Part shown: positions 25,476 through 34,040 of the stretch, piece after piece | How positions within the stretch are numbered: position 1 is the first letter of the stretch | Layout: every line of letters begins with the position of its first letter | Assembly: GCF_004321985.1 (NCBI RefSeq) | Contig: NZ_SCQN01000046.1 | Span: forward strand, 124,001-188,000 | Length of the DNA stretch: 64,000 bases | Reading direction: 5' to 3' | From: Castellaniella sp. | Lineage (GTDB): Bacteria; Pseudomonadota; Gammaproteobacteria; Burkholderiales; Burkholderiaceae_B | Translations under genes and position numbers: made by a program | Notes under the pieces: generated by a model | What the model was told of the DNA's origin: nothing | What the model saw: only the letters and a program-made list of their open reading frames with translations | Databases searched by the model: none

Positions 25476-26033
25476 ATGTCAGCCAAGGAATTTCCGTTGC
25501 CCAGTGGGCTGCCAATCCCCGAAGACGATGGGGCTGCCGACCATCTGCAGGGCCAGGCGCTGCCGCCCCTCGTGTTGCCGAGCACGGCCGGCCGCGACGT
25601 GGATCTGTCGCACATCGGCACCTGTGTTCTTTATGCTTACCCCATGACGGGGCAGCCAGGGGTGGCCTTGCCGGACGGCTGGGATTCGATTCCGGGCGCG
25701 CGGGGCTGCACGCCGCAATCCTGTGGCTTTCGTGATCATTATGAGCAGTTGCAGGTGCTCGGCTACGGCGTGTTTGGGTTGAGCACGCAGAGTTCCGACT
25801 ATCAGCGAGAAGCCCGGGACCGGCTGCATCTGCCGTTTCAGTTGCTCAGTGACTCCAGCCTGGCGTTGAAGCATGCGCTGAACCTGCCGACGTTCCGGGT
25901 CGCCGGGATGGAACTGTTCAAGCGGCTGACACTGATCGTCATCGGCGGCTGCATCAGCAAGGTCTTCTATCCGGTGTTCCCGCCGGACCAGAACGCTGAC
26001 GAAGTCCTGTTCTGGATCGGTGCGAACGCCTGA
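25476..26033 (+). CDS. Peroxiredoxin, AhpC/TSA superfamily (PrxQ/Bcp-like)
   Basis: A 185-residue thiol peroxidase. The motif GARGCTPQSCGFRD places the peroxidatic cysteine at 78 and a resolving-cysteine candidate at 83, the C-x4-C spacing of the PrxQ/Bcp group. The product reduces hydroperoxides using thioredoxin-like donors. The ATG at 25476 has an excellent AAGGAGG site six bases upstream, and was chosen over a longer in-frame ATG at 25395. The active-site proline before the cysteine, usual in the family (PxxxTxxC), is not in its normal place, so it is a divergent member. It converges on gshA with a 9-bp gap; both relate to thiol redox balance. Confidence 0.85.
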   Translation: MSAKEFPLPSGLPIPEDDGAADHLQGQALPPLVLPSTAGRDVDLSHIGTCVLYAYPMTGQPGVALPDGWDSIPGARGCTPQSCGFRDHYEQLQVLGYGVFGLSTQSSDYQREARDRLHLPFQLLSDSSLALKHALNLPTFRVAGMELFKRLTLIVIGGCISKVFYPVFPPDQNADEVLFWIGANA

Positions 26034-26042
26034 CCGCCTATC

Positions 26043-27605
26043 TTATTGCAGGGCGGCGTGAAAACGGGCGACGTACTGTTCGAAGCTCTCGGTATCGGAA
26101 GCCTCCAGGCGAGCCTGTTCGGCAATGGAATCGCGGGCGGCCCGATCGAAGGCTGCCAGCGCGGCGGCCGACAATTGACGGGCCTTGAGATTTGCCCAGT
26201 GGGCCTGGCTTTGCGTCAGTGTCCAGTCGTGGAATTCCCGCTTTTCCGTGTGCAGCGCAGCCAGCAGCCTGGCCGACGGTGTCGTGTCTGGATCCGCGAT
26301 CTTGGCCTTCTGGGCTTCAAGCGCGGCCCGGTGCTGTGTGTCCCCGCTACCCTCATCCAGCAGCCTGGCATAAGGTTCGATAGCTGAAAGCGCCTGCTCG
26401 GCCCAGTCTTTCATGGCCAGTGTCTGGCCATCCCGGGTCAGCGTGAGCCCGGGACGGCGCCCCTCGCGGGCTACGCGGGCAAAGTTCTCCTGGCTTTCGC
26501 CACAGTTGCCCGGGGGCGGGAACAGCGGGCTGTCTTCCACGGCGCAGCACAGCAGGAACGCGTCCAGAAAGCGCGCGGTTTCCACGCGGATGCCGGCTGG
26601 CGCCCAGGGGTCGATGTCCATGCACCGCACTTCGATGTACTGGATGCCGCGTTCGCGCAGGATGGTGTTGGGACGCTCGCATCGGCCGGCCGTCTGCTTG
26701 GGGCGGATGCTGGAGTAATACTCGTTTTCGATCTGCAGGATGTTGGTGTTCAGCTGAATGCGCTGGCCGTCGCGGTGCGTGCCGATCGCTTCGTAGGCTG
26801 GCCAGGGGGTGGTGCAGGCGGTGTAGATGCGAGCTGTAAACGTGTCCAGGTCGTTGTAGCAGAGCTGAAGGTCAGACTGAGTGGGGCTCTTGTAGCCCAG
26901 ATCGCTCATGCGCAGGCTGGTGGCCCAGGGCAGGCAATAGGTGTCAGGACTCAGCCGCGTGAGTTGCGTTTCGAAGCCGGCCCGTTGCAGGAAGCTGCGC
27001 GACACTGCGGGCGATGCCCCGAACAGATACATCAGCAGCCACGAATGCCGCATGAAGTTTCGGATCAGCCCCATGTACCCGTTGTTGCGGCGCACCTGCG
27101 CAGTATCGCCTGCGGCCAGCAGGTCCCAGGCGACCTCGGGCAAGGAGTAGTTGTAATGCACGCCGGCGATGCATTGCATGATTTTGCCGTAGCGCCAGGC
27201 CAGGCCCAACCGGTAGACGTGCTTGAGCATGCCCGTGTTGGAGGTGCCGTACCATGCCACCGGGATGTCGGCCTCAGGTGGCAGGTGCGCCGGCATGGAC
27301 TGGTTCCAGATCGCCTCATCGGGGTTCCGGTGCGCCACATAGGTGTGGATGTCGGTCAAGTCGTCGATGAGCGCGTTGGCGCTGGGGATGGGGCTGGTGA
27401 TAAGCTCCAGCAGCGACTCGGAATAGTCCGTGGTGATGTGGGGGTTCGTGAGCGCTGCACCCAGTGCTGCCGGGTGCGGGGTGCCAGCCAGGTTGCCGGC
27501 CGAATCGACGCGCAGGCCTTCCTTTTCGATACCACGCCGGATCGTGCGCAACAGGTCGGGACGCGCAGCCAGTTCGGCGCGCCGGTCGGAGGCCAGGCTC
27601 TTCAT
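26043..27605 (-). CDS. gshA: Glutamate-cysteine ligase (gamma-glutamylcysteine synthetase)
   Basis: GshA joins glutamate and cysteine using ATP, the first and limiting step of glutathione synthesis. The 520-residue product is the proteobacterial (E. coli) type and has the expected length (E. coli 518). Landmarks are RRGIEKEGLRV near residue 23, TTDYSESLLELIT near 58, GIHYN-like AGVHYNYSLP near 147, and the EVRCMDIDPWAPAG block near 324. The start MKSLASDRR is preceded by no strong ribosome binding site. It is transcribed alone on the minus strand. Confidence 0.96.
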   Translation of the reverse strand: MKSLASDRRAELAARPDLLRTIRRGIEKEGLRVDSAGNLAGTPHPAALGAALTNPHITTDYSESLLELITSPIPSANALIDDLTDIHTYVAHRNPDEAIWNQSMPAHLPPEADIPVAWYGTSNTGMLKHVYRLGLAWRYGKIMQCIAGVHYNYSLPEVAWDLLAAGDTAQVRRNNGYMGLIRNFMRHSWLLMYLFGASPAVSRSFLQRAGFETQLTRLSPDTYCLPWATSLRMSDLGYKSPTQSDLQLCYNDLDTFTARIYTACTTPWPAYEAIGTHRDGQRIQLNTNILQIENEYYSSIRPKQTAGRCERPNTILRERGIQYIEVRCMDIDPWAPAGIRVETARFLDAFLLCCAVEDSPLFPPPGNCGESQENFARVAREGRRPGLTLTRDGQTLAMKDWAEQALSAIEPYARLLDEGSGDTQHRAALEAQKAKIADPDTTPSARLLAALHTEKREFHDWTLTQSQAHWANLKARQLSAAALAAFDRAARDSIAEQARLEASDTESFEQYVARFHAALQ

Positions 27606-27764
27606 GAATGGGTACCAAGTTGGTCTGAATAACGCATTTTAGACTAGAGCGTTGCCGGTCCACGCTCGGTGTGGCGGCGCGCCCGCAGGTGCGGAGGATG
27701 ATGAATGATCCGAGGGGCCGCAGGACGGGGCCGCCGGTTGGGTGTCTTGACGAGGGTGTTGTCC

Positions 27765-28310
27765 ATGACTCGGATTTTGGCCGTGCTGATGTGTGCGCTG
27801 TTGCTGGCGGCATGCTCGCCGAAGTTCGACTGGCGGCCAGTCCCGTTTGGCCGGCAGGGAGCGGTGGGGGTATTGCCGGACAAGCCGCAGGCCCAGACCC
27901 GGACGGTCCGGTTCGGCTCTCTCGACCTGCCGCTTACCATGCATTCAGCGCGTGCCGGCTCTGTCCTGTTTGCGCTTGGCGAGGCTCCGCTGCCGGCGGG
28001 TTTGGCCAGCGACCCTGCGGCGCAGGAGCGGCTGGCGCAATGGGCTACGACGGCCATCTACCATAATGCGGGTGTCGAGCCGCCGCCGACATTGCCGCCT
28101 CCGGGTACCCGGTTCATGGTGGATGGGCACGGCCCGAAGGGCAAGCTGCGTTTCCAGGCCCAGGTCAGGGTGACGGCCAGCGAATGGTTGGAGGCGATCG
28201 TAATTGGCGATCCGGCGAACTTTGCTCGGGCGCCGGTGGACGACTTCTGGTTGTCGCTGCGTTGGTCGACGACTCCGCAAACAACAGGTCACCCCGTATC
28301 GCCGCCGTGA
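27765..28310 (+). CDS. Conserved hypothetical lipoprotein
   Basis: A 181-residue protein with a type II signal peptide (MTRILAVLMCALLLAAC; lipobox LLAAC), so it is lipidated at Cys17. The mature domain begins SPKFDWRPVPFG and has no recognised catalytic motif; short conserved-looking pieces include VRFGSLDLPLTMHS and DDFWLSLRW. The start at 27765 (with GAGGG upstream) removes 20 spurious N-terminal codons. Its last 146 bases overlap, tail to tail, a LuxR-type HTH gene on the opposite strand. Function unknown; a role in envelope structure or assembly is possible. Confidence 0.75.
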   Translation: MTRILAVLMCALLLAACSPKFDWRPVPFGRQGAVGVLPDKPQAQTRTVRFGSLDLPLTMHSARAGSVLFALGEAPLPAGLASDPAAQERLAQWATTAIYHNAGVEPPPTLPPPGTRFMVDGHGPKGKLRFQAQVRVTASEWLEAIVIGDPANFARAPVDDFWLSLRWSTTPQTTGHPVSPP

Positions 28311-28473
28311 TGGCCGCCTGGCGCGTTCGCACGGCAAGCTTGTCGCAGGTGTTTGTGATGTGAAAGTTGACGGTGCGCTCGCTGATACCCAGTATCTGGC
28401 CGATTTCCCAGCTCGTTTTGCCATGGGCGGCCCAATGCAGGCAGTCGTGCTCCCGTTTGGTCAGTGATGTCAT
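28165..28473 (-). CDS. Stand-alone LuxR-type HTH protein
   Basis: A 102-residue protein that consists almost only of a LuxR/GerE-type helix-turn-helix (LTKREHDCLHWAAHGKTSWE, then GISERTVNFHITNTCDKL). No receiver or autoinducer domain precedes it. The start at 28473 has GGAG seven bases upstream. The C-terminal 35 residues are Ser/Thr/Pro-rich and lie antisense to the lipoprotein gene. It could be a single-domain regulator or the surviving DNA-binding end of a decayed LuxR protein; the intact HTH and a good ribosome binding site favour a functional gene. Confidence 0.65.
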   Translation of the reverse strand: MTSLTKREHDCLHWAAHGKTSWEIGQILGISERTVNFHITNTCDKLAVRTRQAAITAAIRGDLLFAESSTNAATTRSRPPAPEQSSPDRQLRSPPTIRWPSP

Positions 28474-28644
28474 CCTTTGCTCCGGGTGGCTCAGGTGGCC
28501 AAATATAGTTGGCAAATGTATCACAAGTTGTAAAAGTGTTCCCGCCGCCACGGACTGTTTTGACCCGACGTGGGTGGGCGAAGACGGCGGCCGCCGGGCT
28601 TGCCTTGGACGTTGGTGCGATGGGCCTCTCGCAAGGCCGAGTGC

Positions 28645-28650
28645 TAAAAT
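28645..28650 (+). promoter_or_regulatory. Extended -10 promoter of metX
   Basis: TGCTAAAAT (TAAAAT at 28645-28650) is an extended -10 box placed so that transcription would start close to the 5' end of the SAM-II riboswitch. No good -35 is seen. Confidence 0.45.
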
Positions 28651-28660
28651 GCAGGCTTGA

Positions 28661-28717
28661 ATTGGCGCCGATTTGCCTGATCCGCTTGCGGGCGCCCCAT
28701 AAATCCAGCTAAAGAGG
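28661..28717 (+). ncRNA. SAM-II (SAM-alpha) riboswitch
   Basis: The metX leader carries the SAM-II elements in order: P1 strand GGCGCC (28664-28669), then GATTTG, a short loop, CTTGC, P1 return GGCGCC (28691-28696), then ATAAA and AGCTAAAGAGG. These match the crystal-structure metX SAM-II sequence at nearly all conserved positions. The 3' conserved segment runs into the Shine-Dalgarno sequence (AGAGGT) of metX, so S-adenosylmethionine binding should hide the ribosome binding site and lower methionine synthesis. Confidence 0.85.
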
Positions 28718-28721
28718 TCTC

Positions 28722-29969
28722 ATGACCACACCTGCCATTTCGGCCGACCATCCGGCACTTCCACCAGACATCGATCTGCCACCCGTACCTGCGGGTAGCG
28801 TAGGCTACGTTTCGCCCCGGTTCCTGTCGTTCGACGAACCACTGGCCCTGTCCAGCGGCCAGATCCTTCCGTCCTACACCCTGGCGGTCGAGACCTATGG
28901 TGAGCTGAACGCCGCCCGCAGCAACGCGGTGCTGGTCTGCCACGCCCTCAATGCGTCACATCATGTGGCGGGGCTGGAGGCTGATTCCCCGCACTCGCCA
29001 GGATGGTGGGACAACATGGTGGGGCCAGGCAAGGCGCTGGATACGGATCGGTTCTTCGTCATCGGCGTGAACAACCTGGGATCGTGTTTCGGGTCCACGG
29101 GGCCGACCACCACCAACCCGGCGACCGGGGAGCCCTGGGGCGCGTCCTTTCCCCTACTGACGGTCGAAGACTGGGTGCATGCCCAGGAGCGCGTGGCCGA
29201 CCATTTCGGGGTTGCTCGTTTTGCGGCCGTGATGGGTGGGTCACTCGGCGGGATGCAGGCGCTCAGTTGGGCCATCACCTGCCCGGAGCGTGTCGGGGAC
29301 TGTGTGGTGGTCGCCAGTACCGCACGGCTGTCGGCGCAGAACATCGCGTTCAACGAGGTCGCGCGCCGCGCGATCCTGACGGATCCGGATTTCTGCAACG
29401 GTAATTACTACGCACATGGAGTGGTGCCCGTCAATGGTCTGTCGGTGGCCCGAATGGTGGGGCACATCACGTATCAGTCCGATGAGGTCATGGACTCGAA
29501 ATTCGGTCGCACGCAGCGCAAGCCCGGCCCCAACGGCCAGTATCACTACAGCTACGACGTCGAGTTCGAGGTCGAGTCCTATCTGCGGCACCAGGGGGAG
29601 AAATTCTCGCGTTATTTCGATGCCAACACCTATCTGCTGCTGACGCGGGCACTCGATTATTTCGATCCGGCGCGCGCTTGCGACGGGGATCTCGCGCGTG
29701 CGCTCGCACCCGCCCAGGCGCGGTTCCTGCTGGTGTCCTTCACGACCGACTGGCGCTTTGCTCCCGAGCATTCTCGTGAAATCGTGCGGGCGCTGTTGAA
29801 GAATCACCGCGAAGTCACCTATGCCGAGATCGATGCGCCCCATGGGCACGATGCGTTCCTGCTGGGTGATGCGCGTTACCATGCCATCGTTCAAGGATAT
29901 TACGATGACATGGCGCGGCGTCTGGGGCTTGGGGAACGCAAGCGCACCACGGGGGTGTTGGCGCAATGA
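28722..29969 (+). CDS. metX: Homoserine O-acetyltransferase/succinyltransferase MetX
   Basis: An alpha/beta-hydrolase-fold acyltransferase (415 residues) that acylates homoserine to start methionine synthesis. The nucleophile serine lies in [14 protein letters not shown]. The oxyanion region is [12 protein letters not shown], and the catalytic His is in [10 protein letters not shown] near the C-terminus, with an Asp in SFTTDWRF. MetX enzymes of proteobacteria use either acetyl- or succinyl-CoA, and the sequence alone does not settle which. It is controlled by the SAM-II riboswitch in front of it and overlaps metW by four bases (ATGA). Confidence 0.95.
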   Translation: MTTPAISADHPALPPDIDLPPVPAGSVGYVSPRFLSFDEPLALSSGQILPSYTLAVETYGELNAARSNAVLVCHALNASHHVAGLEADSPHSPGWWDNMVGPGKALDTDRFFVIGVNNLGSCFGSTGPTTTNPATGEPWGASFPLLTVEDWVHAQERVADHFGVARFAAVMGGSLGGMQALSWAITCPERVGDCVVVASTARLSAQNIAFNEVARRAILTDPDFCNGNYYAHGVVPVNGLSVARMVGHITYQSDEVMDSKFGRTQRKPGPNGQYHYSYDVEFEVESYLRHQGEKFSRYFDANTYLLLTRALDYFDPARACDGDLARALAPAQARFLLVSFTTDWRFAPEHSREIVRALLKNHREVTYAEIDAPHGHDAFLLGDARYHAIVQGYYDDMARRLGLGERKRTTGVLAQ

Positions 29970-30622
29970 GTGTGGAATCGTCGGTTTCGGTGTCGGGCGG
30001 GACCTTGGTGACCGGTGAGGCGCCACCACGCATCGACCTGCTGCGCATCGCTCAGTGGATTTCGCCCGGCAGCCGCGTGCTGGATCTAGGATGCGCCGAT
30101 GGCCGCCTGTTGGCCTATTTGCAGCAGACCCGCCAGGTTCGCGGGGCGGGAGTGGAGATCGACGACAACCAGGTGATCGCCGCCGTGCGACGCGGGGTCC
30201 GTGTCATCCAGCAGAATCTGGAGGATGGTCTGGCGTTGTTCGACGATGCTCAGTTCGACACGGTGGTTCTGTCGCAGACGCTGCAGTCCATGCGTCACAC
30301 CGAACACATCCTGCGCGAGATGGCGCGGGTGGCGCGCTACGGCATTGTGTCGTTTCCGAATTTCGGCTATTGGCCGCATGGCTGGTCCATCCTGGCGGGC
30401 CACATGCCGGTGAATGATCAAATGCCTTACCAGTGGTATGACACGCCGAATATTCATCTGTGCACGTTGCGTGACTTTCAGAGCCTGGCGGCTCGCCTGG
30501 GGCTGAAGATCACGGATCTGGCGGCATTCAGGGGAGAGCACGAGATCCGCTATCTGCGCGGCTGGCGCAGCATGCTGGCGGTCTATCGCTTTGAATCGCC
30601 GGCGGCGGGCGCCCGCTCATGA
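29966..30622 (+). CDS. metW: MetW, methionine biosynthesis methyltransferase-like protein
   Basis: A 218-residue protein of the MetW family with an SAM-binding Rossmann motif ([15 protein letters not shown]) and the conserved blocks [16 protein letters not shown] and SFPNFGYW. MetW is almost always coded directly after metX and is required for, or stimulates, MetX activity in several proteobacteria. The start codon overlaps the metX stop (ATGA), and its own stop region overlaps the ampG-like gene, so the three are translationally coupled. Confidence 0.95.
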   Translation: MSVESSVSVSGGTLVTGEAPPRIDLLRIAQWISPGSRVLDLGCADGRLLAYLQQTRQVRGAGVEIDDNQVIAAVRRGVRVIQQNLEDGLALFDDAQFDTVVLSQTLQSMRHTEHILREMARVARYGIVSFPNFGYWPHGWSILAGHMPVNDQMPYQWYDTPNIHLCTLRDFQSLAARLGLKITDLAAFRGEHEIRYLRGWRSMLAVYRFESPAAGARS

Positions 30623-31860
30623 CCGAGGGTTGGCGCGTCTACAGCAGCCGCCGCGTCGCACCGCTTCTGGCGCTGGGTTTTTCCAGCGGGTTGCCCCTGG
30701 CGCTGACCTCCGGCACGCTGCAAGCCTGGGCGACGGTCGAGAAGGTCTCGTTGCAGGACATCGGCTTCCTGACATTGGCCGGTACGGCCTATACCCTGAA
30801 ATTTCTTTGGGCGCCGCTGGTCGATCGATTCGTGCCGCCTTGGCTGGGGCGGCGGCGTGGTTGGGTATTCCTGACCCAATGGTTGCTCGCGGCCTCCATC
30901 GCAGCCATGGGTCTGTTCTCGCCGGGTGACGAGCTGCGGACGATTGCGCTGCTGGCCGTCTGGGTGGCCTTCCTCTCGGCGACGCAGGACATCGCTTTCG
31001 ACGCGTACAGCACCGATGTGCTGCATCACGAGGAACGTGCTGCCGGGGCTGCGCTGAAGGTCATGGGGTATCGCCTGGCCATGGTGGTGTCGGGAGGGCT
31101 CGCGCTGATCATCGCTGATCAGTGGCTGGGCTGGCGGGCCACCTACTGGTTGATGGGCGGACTGATGGCGCTTGCTTCGTTGACCACTCTGTGGGCGCCT
31201 GAACCGGAAGCGGCGCCCCAGCCGCCGCGTTCGTTGCAGCAGGCGGTCGTGGAGCCCCTGCGCGAATTCTTTGGCCGGCCTGGTGTCTGGATGGTGCTGC
31301 TGCTCATCGTGCTCTACAAGCTCGGTGATGCCTTTGCGGGCGCGCTATCCACGACCTTCCTGATTCGTGGGGCAGGCTTCGATGTGACGGATGTGGGCAT
31401 GGTCAACAAGGTCTTCGGGCTGGTGGCGACCATCGTTGGCGCATTGGCGGGCGGTACGCTCATGACGCGCCTGGGGCTGTATCGGGCGCTGATGTTGTTC
31501 GGTGTCCTCCAGGGGGTGTCCAATTTTGGCTATTGGGTACTGGCGGTCACACCTCCGCACCTGTATTCCATGGCGGTAGTGGTGGCTGTCGAAAACCTCT
31601 GCGGCGGCCTGGGTACGGCCGCTTTCGTTGCGTTGCTGATGGCGCTGTGTCAGGCGCGGTTTTCGGCGACCCAATTTGCGCTGCTGTCGGCCTTGTCCGC
31701 GGTGGGGCGCATCTATCTGGCCGGGCCGCTCACGCCGGTGCTGGTAGGCTGGGCGGGCTGGCCGGCGTTCTTCGTCATGACCATTGCGATTGCAGTTCCG
31801 GGTCTGGTGTTGCTTTGGTTGATGCGCGACCTGGTCGACCAGTTGGACGTGAACGGCTGA
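30619..31860 (+). CDS. ampG: AmpG-like muropeptide MFS permease
   Basis: A 413-residue MFS protein with about 12 helices. It resembles AmpG, which imports anhydromuropeptides for cell-wall recycling: LALGFSSGLPLALTSGTLQA at the N-terminus, the TLKFLWAPLVDRF loop and SATQDIAFDAYSTDVL are typical. It overlaps metW by four bases. In Burkholderiales it often sits behind metXW, although there is no known link to methionine. It could therefore simply be co-transcribed. Confidence 0.88.
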   Translation: MTEGWRVYSSRRVAPLLALGFSSGLPLALTSGTLQAWATVEKVSLQDIGFLTLAGTAYTLKFLWAPLVDRFVPPWLGRRRGWVFLTQWLLAASIAAMGLFSPGDELRTIALLAVWVAFLSATQDIAFDAYSTDVLHHEERAAGAALKVMGYRLAMVVSGGLALIIADQWLGWRATYWLMGGLMALASLTTLWAPEPEAAPQPPRSLQQAVVEPLREFFGRPGVWMVLLLIVLYKLGDAFAGALSTTFLIRGAGFDVTDVGMVNKVFGLVATIVGALAGGTLMTRLGLYRALMLFGVLQGVSNFGYWVLAVTPPHLYSMAVVVAVENLCGGLGTAAFVALLMALCQARFSATQFALLSALSAVGRIYLAGPLTPVLVGWAGWPAFFVMTIAIAVPGLVLLWLMRDLVDQLDVNG

Positions 31861-31948
31861 GGGGTGTCGGGGGCTGCTGGTTGCAGAGCGTGCGCGGTCC
31901 CACTAAGCTTTGCCTTTTGCCGCTCGAATCCTCGTGTTTTTCCGGCCT

Positions 31949-32962
31949 ATGTCCGTTGTCTTGAAGCTCCGCCTGCTGCTCGACCGCTTCACCCTGACCC
32001 TGGTGGCGGTCGTGGTGGCCGCCTCGCTTTTGCCAGCCCACGGTGCGGGGGCGGTGTTCTTCAAGTGGCTCACGACTGCAGCCATTGCGCTGCTGTTTTT
32101 CATGCATGGCGCAAAACTGTCCCGGGACGCCATCATCGCGGGGGCCACCCACTGGCGTCTGCACATCACCGTGTTCGTCTGGACATTCGTGATTTTCCCG
32201 CTGCTGGGCTGGTCGCTGCGCCCAGTTCTGCTGCCGTTGCTGGGTGAGCCGCTCTACATCGGGGTGCTGTATCTATGCACTTTGCCCGGGACGGTGCAGT
32301 CGGCCATTGCCTTTACTGCGATTGCGCGCGGCAACGTCCCGGCTGCAGTCTGCGCGGCTTCGGCTTCCAGCATCGTGGGAATCGTGATCACGCCGCTGCT
32401 GCTGCGGATATTGCTGGGGACTGACACCTCGGCGCTAGGGGCGGGGTCGTTGCTGCAGTCCATCGGTCACATCAGTGTCGAGATTCTGCTGCCATTCATC
32501 GCTGGCCATCTGTCACGGCCGCTGGTCGGACGGTGGATGGATCGGCACCGCAAGCTGGTCACCAATGTGGATCAGAGTTCGATCTTGCTGGTCGTCTACA
32601 CGGCGTTCAGCGAATCGGTGGTCGCCGGACTGTGGCAGAAAGTGGATCCCGTCTCGCTGGTCTGGCTGGGAGTGGTCTGCTGTGCGCTGCTGGCCTTGGT
32701 GCTGGTGCTGAATACCTGGTCCACTCGCCGGCTGGGGTTCGGCCGCGCCGACGAAATCACCATCGTATTCTGCGGTTCCAAGAAGAGCCTGGCTAGCGGC
32801 GTTCCCATGGCCAGTGTGTTGTTCAGCTCGGCGGTCATCGGTCCGGTACTGCTGCCGCTGATGCTCTTTCACCAGATTCAGCTCATGGTGTGCGCCGCGC
32901 TTGCCCAGAACTATCGGCGCCAGTGGGAGACCCTGGCGCAGCCAGGGCACACGCCGGCGTAG
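31949..32962 (+). CDS. Bile acid:sodium symporter family (SLC10A7/YfeH-like) transporter
   Basis: A 337-residue membrane protein with about ten helices, of the bacterial SLC10A7/YfeH group (BASS-like fold). Characteristic segments are FFMHGAKLSRDAI, LYLCTLPGTVQSAIAFT, and CGSKKSLASGVPMA in the second half (cation-binding cross-over region). The natural substrate of the group is not known. The ATG at 31949 (MSVVLKLRL) is preferred to the in-frame ATG at 31910 because the preceding residues are not membrane-compatible and no ribosome binding site is seen. It converges on xth with an 11-bp gap. Confidence 0.85.
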   Translation: MSVVLKLRLLLDRFTLTLVAVVVAASLLPAHGAGAVFFKWLTTAAIALLFFMHGAKLSRDAIIAGATHWRLHITVFVWTFVIFPLLGWSLRPVLLPLLGEPLYIGVLYLCTLPGTVQSAIAFTAIARGNVPAAVCAASASSIVGIVITPLLLRILLGTDTSALGAGSLLQSIGHISVEILLPFIAGHLSRPLVGRWMDRHRKLVTNVDQSSILLVVYTAFSESVVAGLWQKVDPVSLVWLGVVCCALLALVLVLNTWSTRRLGFGRADEITIVFCGSKKSLASGVPMASVLFSSAVIGPVLLPLMLFHQIQLMVCAALAQNYRRQWETLAQPGHTPA

Positions 32963-32973
32963 TCGCCGCACGG

Positions 32974-33762
32974 TCAGTCGCCGTAGTCCACCGTCAACGG
33001 TGCGTGGTCGCTGAAGCGTTCGTCCTTGTAGATCGATGCCTGCTTCGCTCGCGTGGCAACGCCCGGCGTCGCCACCTGGTAGTCGATGCGCCACCCCACG
33101 TTCTTGGCCCAGGCCTGGCCGCGGTTGCTCCACCAGGTGTAGGCATCCCCGGTGGTATCCGGGTAGAGCTTGCGGTAGACGTCCACCCAGCCCTGGGTGT
33201 CGAACAGCTTGGTCAGCCACGCGCGTTCTTCGGGCAGAAAACCGCTGTTCTTGCGGTTGCCGCGCCAGTTCTTCAGATCGATTTCGTGGTGGGCGATGTT
33301 CCAGTCGCCACAGACGATGAACTCGCGGCCGGTGTCCCGGTGTTCCTGCATCAGACCCTGCATCCAGGCCTCGAACAGGTCCAGAAATCGGTATTTCGCG
33401 GTCTGGCGCTCATCGCCGCTGGTGCCGGACGGCAAATAGGCGCTCACCACCGTCAGCTCCGGCCAGTCGGCCCGCAGCACACGGCCTTCTGAATCGAATT
33501 CCGGATTGCCCATGCCGATGGTGACGGTGGCTGCCGGTTGGCGGGCGTAAAGCCCCACACCGCTATAGCCTTTTTTTTCGGCGTGATGGAAGTAGCTGGT
33601 ATAGCCGTCCGGGTGGCGCATTTCGTCGCTCAGATCGGCGTCCTGGATCTTGATTTCCTGCAGGCAGACGACGTCGGGGCGAGTCGCCGTGAGCCAGTCG
33701 GCGAAGCCCTTGCGAAAGGCCGAACGGATGCCGTTCAGGTTCAGAGTGGTGATGCGCGGCAC
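32974..33762 (-). CDS. xth: Exodeoxyribonuclease III (AP endonuclease)
   Basis: A metal-dependent nuclease of 262 residues in the EEP superfamily. It cuts at abasic sites and degrades 3' ends in base excision repair. The catalytic residues are in LQEIKIQ (Glu), GDWNIAHHEIDL (Asp/Asn) and SDHAPL (Asp-His pair), and the YSGVGLY block is also present. The GTG at 33762 is the start: AGGAGG is seven bases upstream, and the resulting VPRITTLNLNG matches the family N-terminus. The open frame upstream is not coding. Confidence 0.95.
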   Translation of the reverse strand: MPRITTLNLNGIRSAFRKGFADWLTATRPDVVCLQEIKIQDADLSDEMRHPDGYTSYFHHAEKKGYSGVGLYARQPAATVTIGMGNPEFDSEGRVLRADWPELTVVSAYLPSGTSGDERQTAKYRFLDLFEAWMQGLMQEHRDTGREFIVCGDWNIAHHEIDLKNWRGNRKNSGFLPEERAWLTKLFDTQGWVDVYRKLYPDTTGDAYTWWSNRGQAWAKNVGWRIDYQVATPGVATRAKQASIYKDERFSDHAPLTVDYGD

Positions 33763-33940
33763 GGGATCCTCCTGCGGTCGATGACGCTTAACTGTAGCGC
33801 ACCCGTCGTCGGCGTCGCCGCGCCGGCCGCAGTGGAACCTTGGGACCGGGGGTGTCCTGGCAGCGCGTCCGGGATCCACGGGCCGGAGACGATATTGGTG
33901 AAATCACCTAGACGTGACAGCAGGTTTTGCTATGAATTGT

Positions 33941-33978
33941 CTAAAAATTTAGTTTAGTATAAAAAAGTAGATAATTAA
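33941..33978. promoter_or_regulatory. AT-rich promoter/operator of the orotate-type operon
   Basis: An AT-rich island at about 33930-33985 precedes the MFS gene. It contains the palindrome CTAAA-AA-TTTAG (33941-33952), repeated TTTAGT elements, and AAAAAAGTAGATAATT. It is sharply different in base composition from its surroundings and is the natural promoter region of the following six-gene operon. It is a plausible binding site for the operon's XRE-family regulator. Confidence 0.4.
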
Positions 33979-34040
33979 TCATTGGCGGGCGCCATTCGGC
34001 GACGCCCCCCCTTCTCATCCGGATACAGGAGCCAACCACA

